A stretch of DNA of 7,667 nucleotides. Source: Bacteroides sp. Lineage in GTDB: Bacteria; Bacteroidota; Bacteroidia; Bacteroidales; Muribaculaceae. The translations under genes were made by a program, and so were the position numbers. Where the stretch lies: positions 6,194 to 13,860 of the forward strand of contig JAAVDV010000006.1 of the NCBI GenBank assembly GCA_014801595.1, read 5' to 3'. Below, in pieces: positions 5,650 through 7,667 of the stretch. The notes under the pieces are model-generated. The model was not told where the DNA came from, searched no databases, and saw only the letters and a program-made list of their open reading frames with translations. Each line of letters begins with the position of its first letter. Position 1 is the stretch's first letter.

Positions 5650-6273
5650 TTAGTTTTTCTTGTTTACCGGAAGAGGACGTGCCGGGTTGCGCTGCAGGTC
5701 GGGAGTCTCGCGGAGATTATAAATCTTGGAGTTCCAGGGAGAATATGCGCGGCGCATGCGGCGGATGGTGAGGATAGTGTCTTCGAGGTCGTGCTGGTCG
5801 TTGAAGTGCTCGGCGAGGGCCATGGCGATGGCGGCGATAGTCTCGCCGGAATCGACGTGGTCATGCTCATCCTCCACGACATGGTCGGGAGTGCCCTGAG
5901 CCTCAAGTTTCTTCTTCGAGATGAGCTTGGCCGAGATATTGCCGAAGATATTGAAGAAGATGCTCAGCACCACGAGGGCACCGATAACGATGAGCATCGC
6001 GATCAGAGTGATCGCGCCGCCCCAGCTGTCATTCTCAAGCACGTTCTGAGCCTTTTCGGCCTGCGTCATCTTCTGTGCGATGGCGCTCTCCTCCACCGTA
6101 TTGACCTCTCCGGAGGGGACTGCCTCGCTCTCGACGGCGATCTGGCCGTCGGGGAGCTGCTGCACTTCCTCCATTGGAGCCGGCTCCTCGGCGGCCGTCT
6201 GTGCGACGGCTGCCGGAGTTGCTGCGAGCATGGCCAGACTCAAGGAGACGGGGATAAATATTTTTTTCAACAT
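5650..6273 (-). CDS. OadG-like delta/gamma subunit of the sodium-pumping decarboxylase, enlarged
   Basis: OadG-family subunits are small membrane anchors that help assemble the carboxyltransferase with the pump. Of 207 residues, the first 25 or so look like a signal peptide or first membrane helix (MLKKIFIPVSLSLAMLAATP, cleavage possible after AVA at 22-24). An acidic, low-complexity stretch (26-80) comes next, then one clear membrane segment GGAITLIAMLIVIGALVVLS (85-104, extending to about 112). After basic residues KLISKKK (116-122), a cytosolic region contains DEHDHVDSGETIAAIAMALAEHF (135-157 region) and ends in an Arg-rich part with SPWNSKIYNLRETPDLQR (178-195). Classical OadG or MmdD proteins are about 80-115 residues, so this one is much longer at both ends. 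It sits between mmdA and the biotin carrier gene, 29 and 21 bp away. Operon position, topology and the GETIAAIAMALAEHF stretch, typical of Bacteroidales OadG-like proteins, give the assignment. Confidence 0.82.
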   Translation of the reverse strand: MLKKIFIPVSLSLAMLAATPAAVAQTAAEEPAPMEEVQQLPDGQIAVESEAVPSGEVNTVEESAIAQKMTQAEKAQNVLENDSWGGAITLIAMLIVIGALVVLSIFFNIFGNISAKLISKKKLEAQGTPDHVVEDEHDHVDSGETIAAIAMALAEHFNDQHDLEDTILTIRRMRRAYSPWNSKIYNLRETPDLQRNPARPLPVNKKN

Positions 6274-6302
6274 TGTGTGGAAAATCTTGAATGAGGTGGA
6301 TT

Positions 6303-7667
6303 TTACAGGGGGATGTTGCCGTGCTTCTTCGGCGGATTCGACACCTTCTTGGTGGCGAGCATCTGCAGGGCGCGGATGATGCGGAAGCGGGTGTTGCGCG
6401 GCTCGATCACGTCATCGATGTAGCCATACTTCGCCGCGTTGTAGGGGTTGGCGAAGAGATTGGTGTATTCATCCTGCTTTTCCTGAAGATAAGCGGCGGG
6501 ATTCTCCTGATTTTTGGCCTCCTTGGCATAGAGCACGCCTACGGCACCCTCGGCACCCATAACGGCGATCTCGGCTGTGGGCCAAGCGTAGTTGACGTCG
6601 CCACGGAGCTGCTTACAGCTCATCACGATGTGGGAACCGCCGTAGCTCTTACGCAGAGTCACCGTCACCTTGGGAACGGTAGCCTCACCGTAGGCATAGA
6701 GCAGTTTCGCACCGTGGAGGATGACGCCGTTGTATTCCTGACCTGTGCCGGGGAGGAATCCGGGAACGTCGACGAGAGTCACGAGCGGAATATTGAATGC
6801 GTCGCAGAAACGCACGAAACGCGCGCCCTTGCGGGAAGCGTTGGAATCGAGCACACCGGCGAGCACCTTGGGCTGGTTGGCGACGATGCCGACCGACTGA
6901 CCGTTGAAGCGGGCGAAACCTGTGATGAGGTTCTTGGCGTAATCGGGCTGCACCTCAAGGAATTCACCGTTGTCGATGATCTTGCCGATGACGTCATACA
7001 TATCATAGGAACGCTTAGCGCTGTCGGGGATGATTTCGTTGAGGTCATCCTCCAGACGGTCGATGGGGTCGGTGCAGTCCACGAGGGGAGTCTCCTCAAG
7101 GTTATTCTGAGGAATGTAGGAGATGAGCTTGCGGATGAGCATGAGAGCCTCCTCGCCATCTTCGCAGGCGAAGTGGGTGACGCCGCTCTTGGAAGCGTGT
7201 ACGGATGCGCCGCCGAGCTGCTCCTGAGTCACGTCCTCGCCGGTCACTGTCTTAACGACGGAGGGACCCGTAAGGAACATATAGGAGATGCCCTTCACCA
7301 TGATGGTGAAGTCGGTGAGTGCCGGGCTGTAGACGGCACCGCCGGCGCAGGGGCCGAGGATTGCCGAAATCTGGGGTACGACACCCGATGCGAGGATATT
7401 GCGCTGGAAAATCTCGGAATAACCTGCGAGAGCGTTGATACCCTCCTGGATGCGCGCGCCGCCCGAGTCGTTAAGACCGATGACGGGAGCGCCCATCTTC
7501 ATGGCGAGGTCCATCACCTTGCAGATTTTCTGTGCCATTGTCTCGGAGAGGGATCCGCCGAATACGGTGAAGTCCTGTGCGAAGACATAGACGAGACGGC
7601 CTTCGATTGTGCCGAAACCGGTCACGACGCCATCGCCGAGGATATGCTTCTTGTCCTGGCCGAAGTT
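6303..7667 (-). CDS. mmdA: Methylmalonyl-CoA decarboxylase alpha subunit (carboxyltransferase), N-terminus outside the window
   Basis: This cytosolic subunit transfers the carboxyl group of (S)-methylmalonyl-CoA to biotin, giving propionyl-CoA. The window holds 454 in-frame codons; the frame is open at the right edge, so the true start lies outside. The family is about 510-520 residues, so roughly 60 are missing. The GTG at 7623-7625 (in GVVTGFG) is internal, not a start. Motifs of the crotonase-fold carboxyltransferase family are clear: LNDSGGARIQEG (about in-window residues 65-76), GPCAGGAVYSPALTDF (105-120, first oxyanion region), FLTGPSVVKTVTGE, VDVPGFLPGTGQEYNG, and RKSYGGSHIVMSCKQL (second domain). 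It ends in KHGNIPL, the usual C-terminus of PccB/MmdA proteins. PccB of propionyl-CoA carboxylase is nearly identical in sequence, but the linked OadB, OadG-like and biotin-only genes and the absence of a biotin carboxylase gene argue for the sodium-pump decarboxylase. Confidence 0.93.
   Translation of the reverse strand, partial: NFGQDKKHILGDGVVTGFGTIEGRLVYVFAQDFTVFGGSLSETMAQKICKVMDLAMKMGAPVIGLNDSGGARIQEGINALAGYSEIFQRNILASGVVPQISAILGPCAGGAVYSPALTDFTIMVKGISYMFLTGPSVVKTVTGEDVTQEQLGGASVHASKSGVTHFACEDGEEALMLIRKLISYIPQNNLEETPLVDCTDPIDRLEDDLNEIIPDSAKRSYDMYDVIGKIIDNGEFLEVQPDYAKNLITGFARFNGQSVGIVANQPKVLAGVLDSNASRKGARFVRFCDAFNIPLVTLVDVPGFLPGTGQEYNGVILHGAKLLYAYGEATVPKVTVTLRKSYGGSHIVMSCKQLRGDVNYAWPTAEIAVMGAEGAVGVLYAKEAKNQENPAAYLQEKQDEYTNLFANPYNAAKYGYIDDVIEPRNTRFRIIRALQMLATKKVSNPPKKHGNIPL

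Noticed and set aside
5551..6294. Long plus-strand open frame (247 codons) opposite the OadG-like and biotin carrier genes
   Set aside because: It is antisense to well-supported genes, has no recognisable domain and arises from their codon usage.
7623..7625. GTG as the start codon of the carboxyltransferase gene
   Set aside because: The frame continues upstream to the window edge with family-like sequence (LGDGVVTGFG), so the codon is internal.

Overview
The window looks like a chromosomal segment of a Bacteroidota bacterium, most likely a Bacteroidales gut anaerobe. Four things point this way: a serine palmitoyltransferase of the Bacteroides type, a four-gene sodium-pumping methylmalonyl-CoA decarboxylase operon of the kind used for propionate formation, A-rich translation starts without Shine-Dalgarno sequences, and a perfect Bacteroides-type -7 promoter box (TAnnTTTG). 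The genus cannot be fixed from the sequence alone.

Layout from left to right. The 5' third of dnaK lies on the minus strand and runs off the left edge (1-731). A 446-bp AT-rich divergent region (732-1177) follows, holding a tandem 15-bp repeat and a hairpin in the presumed dnaK leader, and the promoter of the next gene. On the plus strand come serine palmitoyltransferase (1178-2446), a small acidic protein of the pRiA4b ORF-3 family (2586-3122) ended by a strong intrinsic terminator (3171-3219), and an unrecognised 124-residue acidic-tailed protein (3388-3762). A stem with a perfect 12-bp base (3893-3934) separates this strand from the convergent minus-strand operon.

The minus-strand operon is read from the right edge: carboxyltransferase alpha subunit (mmdA, 5' end missing), a membrane-anchored OadG-like subunit, a biotin carrier protein, and the OadB-type sodium-pump subunit. 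Gaps are 29, 21 and 50 bp. Together they would form a membrane complex that decarboxylates (S)-methylmalonyl-CoA to propionyl-CoA. CO2 is passed from the carboxyltransferase to biotin on the carrier protein and then released at the membrane beta subunit, with Na+ export.

The rest is housekeeping: DnaK is the Hsp70 chaperone, and serine palmitoyltransferase makes the first committed intermediate of bacterial sphingolipids. I see no mobile element, CRISPR array, tRNA or rRNA, and no clear case for a wholly new system. The less explained parts are the dnaK leader repeats, the uncertain start of the sphingolipid gene, the enlarged OadG-like subunit and the two small acidic-tailed proteins.
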